From assembly GCF_025398155.2 (NCBI RefSeq), contig NZ_CP104562.2, forward strand, positions 124,001 to 188,000: a stretch of 64,000 nt of DNA. The letters are read 5' to 3'. A model generated the notes under the pieces. That model searched no databases, was not told the origin of the DNA, and saw only the letters and a list, made by a program, of their open reading frames with translations. Shown here one piece after another: positions 16,223-25,409 of this stretch; position 1 is the stretch's first letter, and each line of letters starts with the position of its first letter. Source of the DNA: Roseateles amylovorans. Its GTDB lineage: Bacteria; Pseudomonadota; Gammaproteobacteria; Burkholderiales; Burkholderiaceae_C. The position numbers were made by a program, and so were the translations under genes.

Positions 16223-17806
16223 ATGATCCGACGCGCCTCGCTGCAACGCCCGCTCCGCCTCAGCCTGCTGGCGGCGGCCCTGACCCTGTCCCTGGCCAGC
16301 GTGCCCTCGCTGATGCCGTCGGCGATGGCGGCCAGCGCCGCCTCGTCGGTGTCCTGGCAGAGCGCCTCGGCCGATGCGGACATCGAGCGCGCCTTCGCCC
16401 AGGCCCGCAGCGAGAAGAAGCCGGTGCTGCTGTACTGGGGCGCGAAATGGTGCCCGCCGTGCAACCAGCTCAAGGCGACGCTGTTCAACCGCGCCGACTT
16501 CATCGAGCAGTCGCGCGCCTTTGTGGCGGTTCACATCGACGGCGACAACCCCGGCGCCCAGCGCCTGGGCGCCCGCTTCAAGGTGCGCGGCTATCCGACC
16601 ATGATCCTGTTCAACACCGACGGCCAGGAACTCACCCGGCTGCCGGGTGAGGCCGATGCGCCACAGGTGATGCGGGTGCTGCAGATCGGTCTGGCGGGTG
16701 GCCGGCCGGTGAAGACGGTGCTGGCCGATGCGCAGGCCGGTCGCAAGCTCAGCGCCAGCGAGTGGAAGCTGCTGGGCTTCTATTCGTGGGAGACCGACGA
16801 ACAGCAGCTCGTGCCGATCGCCCAGCGTCCGGCCCTGCTGGCCAAGCTGGCGACCGCCAGCCAGGGCGTCGACGAGGAAACCGCTAGCCGCCTGTGGCTC
16901 AAGGCCCTGGCCATCACCGAAGACGGCAAGGGACTGAAGCCCGATGCCGCGCTGCGTGCCCGTGTCGACAGGCTGCTGGCTGATGCCGAGGCCTCCCGGG
17001 CGCAGATGGATGTGTTGGGCAACTATGCCGAAGACATCGCCCGCGCCCTGGCGCCCACGCCCGGTGCGGAGCGCCAGGCGCTGGTCGCCAAGCTGGATGT
17101 GGCGCTCAAGCGCTTCGAGGCGGATGCCACGCTCTCCCGCGCCGACCGTCTGCAAGCGCTGATCGCCCGGGTGGACCTGGCGCGACTGGACGCGCCCAAG
17201 ACCGAGCTGCAGCCCAAGCTGAATCCCACCCTGCTGACGGAGGTGAAGGCCGCCGCCGCCAAGTCGGACAAGGAAATCACAGACGGCTATGAGCGTCAGT
17301 CTGTCATCACCTCGGCCGCGCACCTGCTCGGCCGCGCAGGTCTGTGGAACGAGAGCGACGCCCTGCTCAAGTCCAGCCTGACCAAGAGCCATTCGCCCTA
17401 CTACCTGATGAGCCAGCTCGGCGGCAATGCCCGCAAGCAAGGCAAGAAGGACGAGGCGCTGCGTTGGTATGAAGAGGCCTTCAACAAGAGCGAAGGTCCG
17501 GCCACCCGCCTGCAATGGGGCTCGAACTACCTGGCCGCGCTGGTGGAACTGGCGCCCCAGGATGCTGCCCGCATCGAAAAGGCCGCCTCCCAGTTGCTGC
17601 TGGAGGCCGAGAAGGACAAGGGCGCCTTCTATGAGCGCAGCGCCCGGTCGCTGCAGAAGGTGGGCAGCCAGTTGGTCGCCTGGAATGCCGGCGGCCAGCA
17701 TGACGCCAGCCTGGGCCGACTGCGCACCCAGCTGGACGCCGTCTGCGCCAAGCAGGACAGCGGCGACAAGGCTGCCTGCGAGGGGCTGCTGAAGAAGAAG
17801 GGCTGA
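16223..17806 (+). CDS. Periplasmic thioredoxin-like protein with long helical C-terminal region
   Basis: A 527-residue protein. A signal peptide is likely (RRASLQRPLRLSLLAAALTL, cleaved near SAMAAS, residues 34-38). The thioredoxin-like domain has WCPPC (Cys77 and Cys80) and the cis-Pro region VRGYPTMILF. After about residue 150 comes some 370 residues of predicted helix, with a repeat-like segment near the end (KKDEALRWYEEAF) resembling a TPR unit. The CPPC active site suggests a disulfide reductase or isomerase role outside the cytoplasm. The C-terminal region is not one I recognise and could bind a client protein. No dsb or ccm genes are adjacent. Confidence 0.83.
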   Translation: MIRRASLQRPLRLSLLAAALTLSLASVPSLMPSAMAASAASSVSWQSASADADIERAFAQARSEKKPVLLYWGAKWCPPCNQLKATLFNRADFIEQSRAFVAVHIDGDNPGAQRLGARFKVRGYPTMILFNTDGQELTRLPGEADAPQVMRVLQIGLAGGRPVKTVLADAQAGRKLSASEWKLLGFYSWETDEQQLVPIAQRPALLAKLATASQGVDEETASRLWLKALAITEDGKGLKPDAALRARVDRLLADAEASRAQMDVLGNYAEDIARALAPTPGAERQALVAKLDVALKRFEADATLSRADRLQALIARVDLARLDAPKTELQPKLNPTLLTEVKAAAAKSDKEITDGYERQSVITSAAHLLGRAGLWNESDALLKSSLTKSHSPYYLMSQLGGNARKQGKKDEALRWYEEAFNKSEGPATRLQWGSNYLAALVELAPQDAARIEKAASQLLLEAEKDKGAFYERSARSLQKVGSQLVAWNAGGQHDASLGRLRTQLDAVCAKQDSGDKAACEGLLKKKG

Positions 17807-17991
17807 GGCCGGGCTGCGGCGCGGTGGAGGTTCGGAGGCGATCCGGACGAGCTCCGGTTGAGGCCCGATTGAGGGCCGGGTGATCGCCCTTTGACCGCCG
17901 GTCGATCGCCGGTTGAGCGCGTGCCGATATGCCGTTGACAGCCGGTTGCGGCGGCTGCGCCGATGCCCGCGTGTGAGCGCAGCCCCCGCGG

Positions 17992-18858
17992 TCAGGCGTC
18001 GGCGAGCCCGTCCTGGCCATCGTCCAGGGGCGGCGCGACCGGTGTGGCGCGCGCCAGCGCCATCCAGGTGCCGAAGTCCGGCCGCATCGCGCGGCGTGGT
18101 GCCGGCCGCCCCAGCTCGAAGCGCAGGCCGCCGTCCTGACCCACCTCGTGCGCGATCAACACCCCGAACGACGGCGGGATCTCCTCGACCGTCGCAATGC
18201 CGGCGCGCAGCACATACCAGCACTGACCGCTCAGGGCGAGGTAGGCCAGGGACTTCGCCGGTCGCCGCAGCTCTCCCAACAGGTCGGCACGGCTGACCTT
18301 GATCTCATGCACCGCCGGCTCCAGGTAGTCCTCGACGGTGGTTTGACGCACCGAGTACAGATCCGGCATGGCGTTGACCCAGCGCATCTTCTCGGCCTCG
18401 TCCTCGCGCGGCAGACCGGCGCGCAGCGACAGGCCGCGCCAGACGATCCGCCCGGCCCGCTGCAGTTCCAGCGCCATGCGCTCGACCAGATCCTCGTGCC
18501 GGTTGCGCAGCGCGCGATTCTTCTGATGGCCCTGGTGCAGCACCGCCAGGCCCGCGTCGGTCAGGCGCAGGGTCTCGCGCCCCAAGCCGTCGCGTTGACG
18601 TTCCAGCCATCCCCGGGTGAGCAGCTCCACTTCCAGCAGGTCCTGGCACGGCCATCCCGCCGACCGCCAGAGCTGCCGCAGCCGCCGGATCTGAAAGACG
18701 GTCGGCGGCGGCATGGACGGTGCCGAAGGCGTTGCTTGCGCTGATGGCGCCGATGGCGAGGCAGGTGATGACGCCGAGGCCGATGTCGACGTTAATGGCA
18801 AGGGAGATGGCGACGACGACGGCGAAGGTTCCGGCGTGGCGGGCGATGCGGCACTCAT
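17992..18858 (-). CDS. MmcB-like protein (possible PD-(D/E)XK fold)
   Basis: A 288-residue protein. The first 60 residues are a Ser/Pro/Ala linker. A winged-helix-like region follows (about 65-130: LRQLWRSAGW, LLEVELLTRGWLERQ, LRLTDAGLAVLHQG). The C-terminal half contains VHEIKVSRADLLGELR, which resembles the E-x-K core of MmcB-type DNA-repair proteins and other restriction-endonuclease-fold proteins. The start is the ATG at 18856-18858; a longer open frame lies upstream but crosses the terminator of the next gene. A nuclease or DNA-repair role is inference from one motif. It is convergent with the thioredoxin-like gene. Confidence 0.6.
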   Translation of the reverse strand: MSAASPATPEPSPSSSPSPLPLTSTSASASSPASPSAPSAQATPSAPSMPPPTVFQIRRLRQLWRSAGWPCQDLLEVELLTRGWLERQRDGLGRETLRLTDAGLAVLHQGHQKNRALRNRHEDLVERMALELQRAGRIVWRGLSLRAGLPREDEAEKMRWVNAMPDLYSVRQTTVEDYLEPAVHEIKVSRADLLGELRRPAKSLAYLALSGQCWYVLRAGIATVEEIPPSFGVLIAHEVGQDGGLRFELGRPAPRRAMRPDFGTWMALARATPVAPPLDDGQDGLADA

Positions 18859-18970
18859 GCTGCGATGTTGCCGCATGCCAGGGTCGAAGATCGTCAGCAG
18901 TCCGGAGGACACGTCCACGCCGGCGCGGCCGTCGGGTGAGCCGCGCCGCTGCCGTCGATGCGGTCCGATG

Positions 18971-19009
18971 AAACAAAAAAAAGGCCACGCCTCGGAAGAG
19001 GACGTGGCC
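18971..19009 (-). terminator. Intrinsic terminator of the DUF4397 lipoprotein gene
   Basis: GGCCACG (18983-18989) pairs with CGTGGCC (19003-19009) around a 13-base loop. Read on the minus strand the stem is followed by a run of nine Ts, one G, then three Ts. It lies about 100 bp after the stop of the gene at 19112. Confidence 0.88.
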
Positions 19010-19111
19010 AACAGGGAGGAACGTGGGGACCGGTCGCCCGAACGCCGCTGGCGGCGTCGGATCGAATCGGCCCCGATTCAGGAGGCTGCGCCATTCCAGG
19101 CGCTGCCGGGC

Positions 19112-20389
19112 TCAGCGCTCGCGGCGCAGCGAGCCGATCATGTTGGTGGTGTCGCCCAGCACGAACACGGTGTAGACGCCCGAGGACAGCAGCGTCAGGT
19201 CGGACAGCGAGTACACCGGCGTGGTCGCGGTTGGCGAGGTCACCGTCAACAGCGCCGTGGTGGAGGCTGCCGTCGACGTGGGCGAGGACGAATTGCCCGG
19301 CGTCACGTTGGAGGCGAGGGCGCTGTAGTCCACATTCAGCGTCAGGCCGGTGCTGCCGCTGGCCACGCCGTTGACCAGGCGGATCTTGGCGTAGCCGGTG
19401 CTGGTGGGCAGGCGGTTGTCGTCGCTCAGCACCTTCAGGGCCGGTCCGCTCGCGGAGCCCCACACCATCAGCGTGTAGTCGCCACCGGCGGCCAGGGTCG
19501 GGCTGCTCAGCGTCACCGGGCTGCCGTTCACATACACCGTCAGGGTGCTGGTGCCGGCGGTCAGGGTCTTGTAGGCGCCGATGGTGGGCGAGGTCGAATT
19601 GCCCATCAGCTCGGTGTCACCCAGCGTGCCGGCCACCACCGCGCTGCTGCCCACCGCGGCCACCAGACGCGCACGGGCGGTGGTGTTCGGGAAGTTGGTC
19701 ACCGCGCCTTGCTGAATCATCTGCATGCCGTTGACCAGCACACCGCCGGAGGTGCCGGTCAGCACCAGCGTCGAGACGCCGGCGGAGGTCAGCGTCACCG
19801 CCGGGATGTCCAGGCGCACGTCGCTCTTGTCGGCGGTACCGGTCAGACGGATCCGATAGGTGCCGGCGTTGAGCGTGTTGTAGCCGCTGCCGCCACCGGC
19901 GGCGATGCCGGTGGACACCGCCGTGGCGGCATCCAGCGTCTCGTCGGCGGCGGTGATGTAGACATCCAGCGCGCCGGCATCCGGGGCCAGGTTCAGCACC
20001 AGCAACTTGGACTTGCCGGCGTCGGGCGCTTCCTGGTCTTCCTGCAGCAGCGCCGTCTTGGCCGAGCCGGCCGCACCGTAGGCGATCAGCGTGTACTTGG
20101 TGCCGGCGGTCAGCGAGGGTGTCGTGGACGCCACCGTGCTGCCGACCGAGCTGTTCTGGATCTCGGTGCCGGTGTCGCTGGTGCTGATGTTCGCGTAGTC
20201 GCCCACGCTCGCATAGGCCACCCCGGAGCTGACGGTGGTGTCGTCCACCGTCATGTCCAGCGAGGCATAGCCCACACTGGCGTTGAGCAGGCGCATCTGC
20301 GCCTTGTCGTCGTCGCCGCCACCCCCGCAAGCACTCAAAAGCGCCACGCCGGCCATGCTCAGGCCCCAGGCCCAGGTCTTCAATCGCAT
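19112..20389 (-). CDS. DUF4397 domain lipoprotein
   Basis: A 425-residue lipoprotein. The signal peptide ends in the lipobox LLSAC (Cys21), followed by GGGGDDD. The rest is Thr/Ser/Ala/Gly-rich with at least two beta-rich DUF4397-type repeats (ALDVYITAADETLDAA, STLTVYVNGSPVTL; each near the phrases YTLIAYG and YTLMVWG). The family is found on bacterial cell surfaces; its function is not known. It would be anchored in the outer or inner membrane facing the periplasm. It has its own terminator at 18971-19009 and is divergent from fadH over 220 bp. Confidence 0.88.
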   Translation of the reverse strand: MRLKTWAWGLSMAGVALLSACGGGGDDDKAQMRLLNASVGYASLDMTVDDTTVSSGVAYASVGDYANISTSDTGTEIQNSSVGSTVASTTPSLTAGTKYTLIAYGAAGSAKTALLQEDQEAPDAGKSKLLVLNLAPDAGALDVYITAADETLDAATAVSTGIAAGGGSGYNTLNAGTYRIRLTGTADKSDVRLDIPAVTLTSAGVSTLVLTGTSGGVLVNGMQMIQQGAVTNFPNTTARARLVAAVGSSAVVAGTLGDTELMGNSTSPTIGAYKTLTAGTSTLTVYVNGSPVTLSSPTLAAGGDYTLMVWGSASGPALKVLSDDNRLPTSTGYAKIRLVNGVASGSTGLTLNVDYSALASNVTPGNSSSPTSTAASTTALLTVTSPTATTPVYSLSDLTLLSSGVYTVFVLGDTTNMIGSLRRER

Positions 20390-20611
20390 CGTCCTACTCC
20401 TAACAAGGATTCGGGCATTGAATCGGGGGCGTGTTGCTGCGGCTTGTGGCGCCTTGCCAGCTTTGTGAAGTTCGATATCGAGCCGGACACATCACGTCCC
20501 GGAGGTCCGCAAAGATGTCGAGGTCGCTACACACAAGGGTTGGCCGGGGCTTGCGCGGCCCCGGGGTTGCCCACTCCCGGCAGCGGCCGGACGCGCGCTA
20601 GCATCCGCGCG

Positions 20612-22672
20612 ATGAACGCCTACCCACAGCTGCTCTCGCCCCTGGACCTCGGGTTCACCACGCTTCGCAACCGGGTGCTGATGGGCAGCATGCACACCGG
20701 ACTCGAGGACTCGCGCCGGCATCTCGAGCGGCTGGCCGAGTACTTTGCCGAGCGTGCCCGCGGCCAGGTCGGCCTGATCGTCACCGGCGGCTACGCGCCC
20801 AACATCGAGGGCTGGGCCAAGCCCTTCGCCGGCACCCTGGCCACCGCCGGTGCCGCACGCCGCCATCAGGTGCTGACCCGCGCCGTGCACGCCGAAGGCG
20901 GCAAGATCGCCTTGCAGATCCTGCACACCGGCCGCTACGGTTACCACCCGCTGAGCGTGGCGCCCTCGGCGCTGCGCTCACCGATCTCGCCGTTCACCCC
21001 CCGTGCCTTGAGCGAGCGCGGCATCCAGCGGCAGATCCGCGCCTTCGTGCGTTGCGCCTCGCTCGCGCGCGACGCGGGCTATGACGGCGTGGAGGTCATG
21101 GGCTCCGAGGGCTACTTCATCAACCAGTTCCTCGCGGCCCACACCAACCACCGCACCGACGGCTGGGGCGGCAGCTATGCGAACCGGATGCGCCTGCCGA
21201 TCGAGATCCTCAGCCGCATGCGGGAGGCGGTCGGGCCGGACTTCATCATCATCTACCGGCTGTCGATGCTGGACCTGGTGCCCGAGGGCAGCGACTGGTC
21301 GGAGGTGCTGCAACTGGCCCGCGCGGCGGTCCAGGCCGGCGCGACCCTGATCAACACCGGCATCGGCTGGCACGAGGCCCGCATTCCGACGATCGCCACC
21401 AGCGTGCCGCGTGCCGGCTTTGCCTGGGTGACCCGCCAACTGCGCGAGCAGTTGCAGGCCGAAGGGCTGCGGGTGCCGCTGATCACCAGCAACCGGATCA
21501 ACACCCCCGAGGTCGCCGAATCGCTGCTGGCGGAGGGCGCCGCGGACATGGTCTCGATGGCGCGGCCGCTGCTGGCCGATCCCGCCTTCGTTCGCAAGGC
21601 CGCCGAAGGTCGGGCGGATGAGATCAACACCTGCATCGCCTGCAACCAGGCCTGCCTGGATCATGTGTTCAAGCAGGAGGTGGCCTCTTGCCTGGTGAAT
21701 CCGCGGGCCGGCCATGAAACCCTGCTGCGCGTGCAGCCGATCCGCGTCGACCAGCCACGTCAGCGCGTGGCGGTGGTGGGCGCCGGACCCGCCGGCTTGG
21801 CTGCGGCCACCACGCTGGCCGAGCGCGGGCATGCGGTGACGCTGTTCGACGCCGCGGACGAGATCGGCGGCCAGTTCAACCTCGCCAAGCGCATTCCGGG
21901 CAAGGAAGAGTTCCACGAGACGCTGCGCTACTTCGCCCGGCGACTGGCGGTGCTGAAGGTGGAGATGCGGCTGGGTCGGCGGGTGGGCGTCGACGATCTG
22001 TCGGCGTTCGACCAGGTGGTGCTCGCCACTGGCGTCACGCCGCGCGATCCGCGCATTCCCGGCCAGGCGGAGGGTCAGGCACGGGGTCAGGTCGTGTCCT
22101 ACCTGCAGGTGCTGCGGGGTGAGGCCACGGTGGGGCCGCGCGTGGCGGTGATCGGTGCCGGCGGCATCGGCTTCGATGTGTCGGAATTCTTGCTGGAGGC
22201 CGGGCACTCCCTAGCGCTGGATCCGGTGGCCTGGCGCGCCCATTGGGGCGTGGGCGATCCGACCCAGGTGCGCGGCGGGCTGGTGCCGCCTCGGCCGACG
22301 CCGCCCACCCGGGAGATCACGCTGCTGCAGCGCCGCAGCGGCAAGCCGGGCGAGGGTCTGGGCAAGACCACCGGCTGGATCCATCGCGCCGCATTGAAGA
22401 TGAAGCAGGTGCGCATGCTCAGCGGGGTGCGCTATGAGCGCATTGATGAACAGGGCTTGTGGATCAGTCTGGGTGAACAGCGCACCGATCCCGAGCATCT
22501 GGCGGTGGACACCATCGTGCTGTGTGCCGGTCAGGAGCCGCTGCGTGAACTGGAGGCGCCTTTGCGTGCGGCCGGTCGGTCGGTGCATCTCATAGGTGGC
22601 GCCTTCGAGGCGAAAGAATTGGACGCAAAGCGTGCAATCCTGCAGGGAACTCGCCTCGCCGCATCGCTTTGA
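20612..22672 (+). CDS. fadH: NADPH-dependent 2,4-dienoyl-CoA reductase FadH
   Basis: A 686-residue protein with the FadH layout: an N-terminal old-yellow-enzyme FMN barrel (LLSPLDLGFTTLRNRVLMGSM-type opening; NHRTDGWGG), the 4Fe-4S cysteines CIACNQAC with a further Cys after LDHVFKQEVAS (about residues 338-358), then FAD- and NADP-binding domains (VVGAGPAGLAAATTLAERG; VIGAGGIGFDVSEFLLEAG). It reduces 2,4-dienoyl-CoA during beta-oxidation of unsaturated fatty acids. The start MNAYPQLLSPLDLGF fits the family; the longer open frame that runs on from 18713 is an artefact of high GC. Size is close to the E. coli enzyme (672). Confidence 0.95.
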   Translation: MNAYPQLLSPLDLGFTTLRNRVLMGSMHTGLEDSRRHLERLAEYFAERARGQVGLIVTGGYAPNIEGWAKPFAGTLATAGAARRHQVLTRAVHAEGGKIALQILHTGRYGYHPLSVAPSALRSPISPFTPRALSERGIQRQIRAFVRCASLARDAGYDGVEVMGSEGYFINQFLAAHTNHRTDGWGGSYANRMRLPIEILSRMREAVGPDFIIIYRLSMLDLVPEGSDWSEVLQLARAAVQAGATLINTGIGWHEARIPTIATSVPRAGFAWVTRQLREQLQAEGLRVPLITSNRINTPEVAESLLAEGAADMVSMARPLLADPAFVRKAAEGRADEINTCIACNQACLDHVFKQEVASCLVNPRAGHETLLRVQPIRVDQPRQRVAVVGAGPAGLAAATTLAERGHAVTLFDAADEIGGQFNLAKRIPGKEEFHETLRYFARRLAVLKVEMRLGRRVGVDDLSAFDQVVLATGVTPRDPRIPGQAEGQARGQVVSYLQVLRGEATVGPRVAVIGAGGIGFDVSEFLLEAGHSLALDPVAWRAHWGVGDPTQVRGGLVPPRPTPPTREITLLQRRSGKPGEGLGKTTGWIHRAALKMKQVRMLSGVRYERIDEQGLWISLGEQRTDPEHLAVDTIVLCAGQEPLRELEAPLRAAGRSVHLIGGAFEAKELDAKRAILQGTRLAASL

Positions 22673-22802
22673 ACACTGGCCGTGGGGCAACCGGCCGACC
22701 ATACTCCGCCGTCGTCGAGCGAGAGGGAAGGGCCGCCATGCGCGGACCGACCGACGGATGCCGCCCCAAGGCGCATCCGACCTATAAAAACATGGGCCCA
22801 CC

Positions 22803-25115
22803 ATGCGTTCCAAGCGTTATCGCCTGCATTGTCGTTGGGGACGCCTTTGCGTGTCCGCGCTGGCTGCGAGCCTGCTCGCGCCCGCTGGCGTGCGCGCGTC
22901 GGTAACCGGACCACAGGATGGCTTGACCGCGGGCGCACCGGCCTGGCTCACCTCCGGTGGCGCCGTGTTCTGGCTGGTGCTGACCTGTGTGGTGGCTGGC
23001 TTGACGCTCGGCCTGCTGCTGAGCCTGTTCCTGCAGCAACGCCTTCGACTGCAGCGCCGCCGCGGCGAGCTGCAGCGGGTGCGCCGGGAACGGGCGCGCC
23101 TGAGTGCGCTGCTCAATGCCATCCCCGATCCGATGTTCTTCAAGGACGCCACCGGCGCCTATGAAGGCTGCAATCCGGCGTTCGAGCGGGTCATCGGTCT
23201 GACCGAAGGTCAACTGCTGGGCCGACGGGATGACGACCTGCCGCGCCCGCCGGCCTGGACGGTCGGCACCGCCATCGGCCGGTCCCAGATCTGGCAGGAC
23301 GATGAACTCGGCGAGGCCCGCTGCCTGGATGTGCTGAGCGCCCCGGTGCATGACGAGGACCTCTGCCTGGGCCAGGTGGCCATCGCCCGCGACGTGACCC
23401 GGCTGCAGCTCGCCACCGAAGCCGCCCGGCGTGCCGCCACCGTCTTCGAGCACTGCGGCGAGGGCATCATGGTCATCGACGACCAGTTGCGCATCTGCGA
23501 TGTCAATCCAGCCATGTGCAGCATGATCGGCCACGACCGCCAAACCCTGCTGGGCAAGCGACCGCTGTTGCTGCGGGACACCGAACAGGACGCCGACAAG
23601 CTGCGCGATCTCTGGAAGCAGGTCGAGACCCACGGCAAATGGAGCGGCGAGGTCACCGAGCGCCACAAGAACGGCGACGCCATTCCGATGTGGGTGACCT
23701 TTGTCCGGGTGCCCGGCGAATCGGCCGACCAGGTGCAGTACCTGAGCGTGCTCACCGACATCTCCCGCATCAAGCAGACCGAAGCCGAGCTGCTGCACCA
23801 GTCGCTGCATGACGGCCTGACCGGCCTGCCTAATGCGGCGCTGCTGCGGGACCGGATCGCCCGCCAGATCGGCATTGCCCAGCGCGAGCAGACCTGCGTG
23901 GCGGTGCTCTACATCGACCTGGACGGCTTTCGCGATGTCAACGACATCGCCGGCCATGCCGCTGGCAATCAGGTGCTGCTGACGGCGGCGGCGCGGTTCG
24001 TGAACGTGGTGCGTCTGTCCGATTCGGTGGCGCGCGTCGGGGCGGATGAATTCGTCGTCGTGCTCTCCGGATTGGTGGATGAAGAGACCGCGATGCGGCT
24101 CGGCGACCGCCTGATCCAGGCGATGGACGATCCCATCGTCATCGACCATCACCGCTTCAATGTCGGCGCCAGCATCGGGCTGGCGCTGTTCCCGGAGGAC
24201 GGGGTGCAGGTGGACGATCTGCTGCGCAATGCCGAGGTGGCGATGTGCCGCGCCAAGCTGCAGGCGCGCGGCACGGTCCAGGCCTACCGGCCGGAGCTGA
24301 CCCAGGCGGTGCAGCAACGCTTCGAGCTGACCCATGCGCTGCGCCAGGCCAACGAAGCGGCGCAGTTCCGCCTGGAGTATCAGCCCCAGGTGCGGCTGTC
24401 CGACGGCGCGCTGATCGGTGCCGAGGCCCTGCTGCGCTGGCGCCACCCAACCCGCGGTCCGATCTCGCCGGCCGACTTCATTCCGCTGGCCGAGGACACC
24501 GGCCTGATCATTCCGATCGGCCGTTGGGTGCTGGAACAGGCCTGTGCCCAGGTGTCGCGCTGGCAGGGCCAGGAGGGCAAGCCCCAGCAGATCGCGGTCA
24601 ATGTCTCGGCGCGCCAACTGCGCCAGCCGGACTTCATCGAGATGGTGGACTTCATCCTCGCCGACACCGCCTGCCCGCCGCACGCCCTGGAGCTGGAGGT
24701 GACCGAAAGCCTGCTGCTGGAAGATGCGGAACAGGCCATCAGCCTGCTGAGCCGCCTGTCCAAGCGCGGCGTGCGGGTGGCGATCGATGATTTCGGTACT
24801 GGCTATTCCTCGCTGGCCTACCTGAGGCGCATGCCGGTCAACACGTTGAAGATCGACCGCAGCTTCGTCAACGAACTGAGCAGCGATGCCAACGTGGCGG
24901 CCATCGCGCGCACCGTGATCGTGCTGGCGCGCAGCCTGCATCTGGATGTCCTGGCCGAAGGCGTCGAGACCCTGGAACAGGCCGAATGGCTGCGCCGCGA
25001 GGGCTGCGACTGGGCGCAAGGCTGGTATTACGGCCGACCCATGGCGGCCGAGGACTTCACCTACACGCCGCCACCCGAGCCCCGGCGGCCGTCCAAGCGG
25101 CTGCAGCTGGCGTGA
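22803..25115 (+). CDS. PAS-GGDEF(degenerate)-EAL cyclic-di-GMP signalling protein
   Basis: A 770-residue membrane-anchored protein. A signal or first membrane segment (about 12-32) and a second one (about 50-75) are followed by a basic helix, two PAS domains (about 95-210 and 215-335; NAIPDPMFFKDATGAYEGCNPAF is typical), a GGDEF domain and an EAL domain. The GGDEF signature reads GADEF (residues 413-417). The EAL signature is intact (EAL at 541-543, DDFGTGYSS, EGVET). It therefore looks like a cyclic-di-GMP phosphodiesterase with a diguanylate cyclase domain that may be weak, inactive or a GTP sensor. No other signalling gene is adjacent. Confidence 0.94.
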   Translation: MRSKRYRLHCRWGRLCVSALAASLLAPAGVRASVTGPQDGLTAGAPAWLTSGGAVFWLVLTCVVAGLTLGLLLSLFLQQRLRLQRRRGELQRVRRERARLSALLNAIPDPMFFKDATGAYEGCNPAFERVIGLTEGQLLGRRDDDLPRPPAWTVGTAIGRSQIWQDDELGEARCLDVLSAPVHDEDLCLGQVAIARDVTRLQLATEAARRAATVFEHCGEGIMVIDDQLRICDVNPAMCSMIGHDRQTLLGKRPLLLRDTEQDADKLRDLWKQVETHGKWSGEVTERHKNGDAIPMWVTFVRVPGESADQVQYLSVLTDISRIKQTEAELLHQSLHDGLTGLPNAALLRDRIARQIGIAQREQTCVAVLYIDLDGFRDVNDIAGHAAGNQVLLTAAARFVNVVRLSDSVARVGADEFVVVLSGLVDEETAMRLGDRLIQAMDDPIVIDHHRFNVGASIGLALFPEDGVQVDDLLRNAEVAMCRAKLQARGTVQAYRPELTQAVQQRFELTHALRQANEAAQFRLEYQPQVRLSDGALIGAEALLRWRHPTRGPISPADFIPLAEDTGLIIPIGRWVLEQACAQVSRWQGQEGKPQQIAVNVSARQLRQPDFIEMVDFILADTACPPHALELEVTESLLLEDAEQAISLLSRLSKRGVRVAIDDFGTGYSSLAYLRRMPVNTLKIDRSFVNELSSDANVAAIARTVIVLARSLHLDVLAEGVETLEQAEWLRREGCDWAQGWYYGRPMAAEDFTYTPPPEPRRPSKRLQLA

Positions 25116-25180
25116 GCGTGGGTCGGTGAGCGCCGGAAGGCGGAGGCCGACCTTGCACCTTGGACGCTGAACGCCGAGCG

Positions 25181-25266
25181 CTGGACGCTGGACGCTGGAC
25201 GCTGGACGCTGGACGCTGGACGCTGGACGCTGGACGCTGGACGCTGGACGCTGGACGCTGGACGCT
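25181..25266. repeat. Heptanucleotide tandem array (CTGGACG)n
   Basis: A perfect array of the 7-bp unit CTGGACG runs for 86 bp, about 12 copies, with degenerate units just upstream (TGGACGCTGAACGCCGAGCG). It is in the 294-bp gap between the EAL protein and the PAP2 gene. No gene is supported here; the open frames across it come from the repeat itself. Copy number may vary by replication slippage. Confidence 0.95.
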
Positions 25267-25409
25267 GAGCGCCATCGACGCCGTCATTCCGTACGGCATA
25301 CGTCGCGCTCATCCCTGGCTCACACGAGGCGGTCAGACTGCGACATTGCTGACGTTTGGAGCGGCTTCGGTTCCTGAAGCCGCAACGATCAGCCCTTAAG
25401 CTGACCCGC

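Noticed and set aside
13871..18223. Two long minus-strand frames (13871-15901 and 16076-18223)
   Set aside because: They lie opposite the GST, GFA and thioredoxin-like genes and contain no recognisable motif.
18713..20611. Open frame upstream of and in phase with fadH
   Set aside because: The first 633 codons are antisense to the MmcB-like and DUF4397 genes, pass through an intrinsic terminator and have no family features; FadH begins at 20612.
22782..25019. 745-residue minus-strand frame across the PAS-GGDEF-EAL gene
   Set aside because: Antisense shadow of a well-supported gene, with His/Arg/Gln-rich composition.
25181..25266. Heptamer array considered as a CRISPR
   Set aside because: The units are contiguous 7-mers without spacers, so it is a simple tandem repeat.
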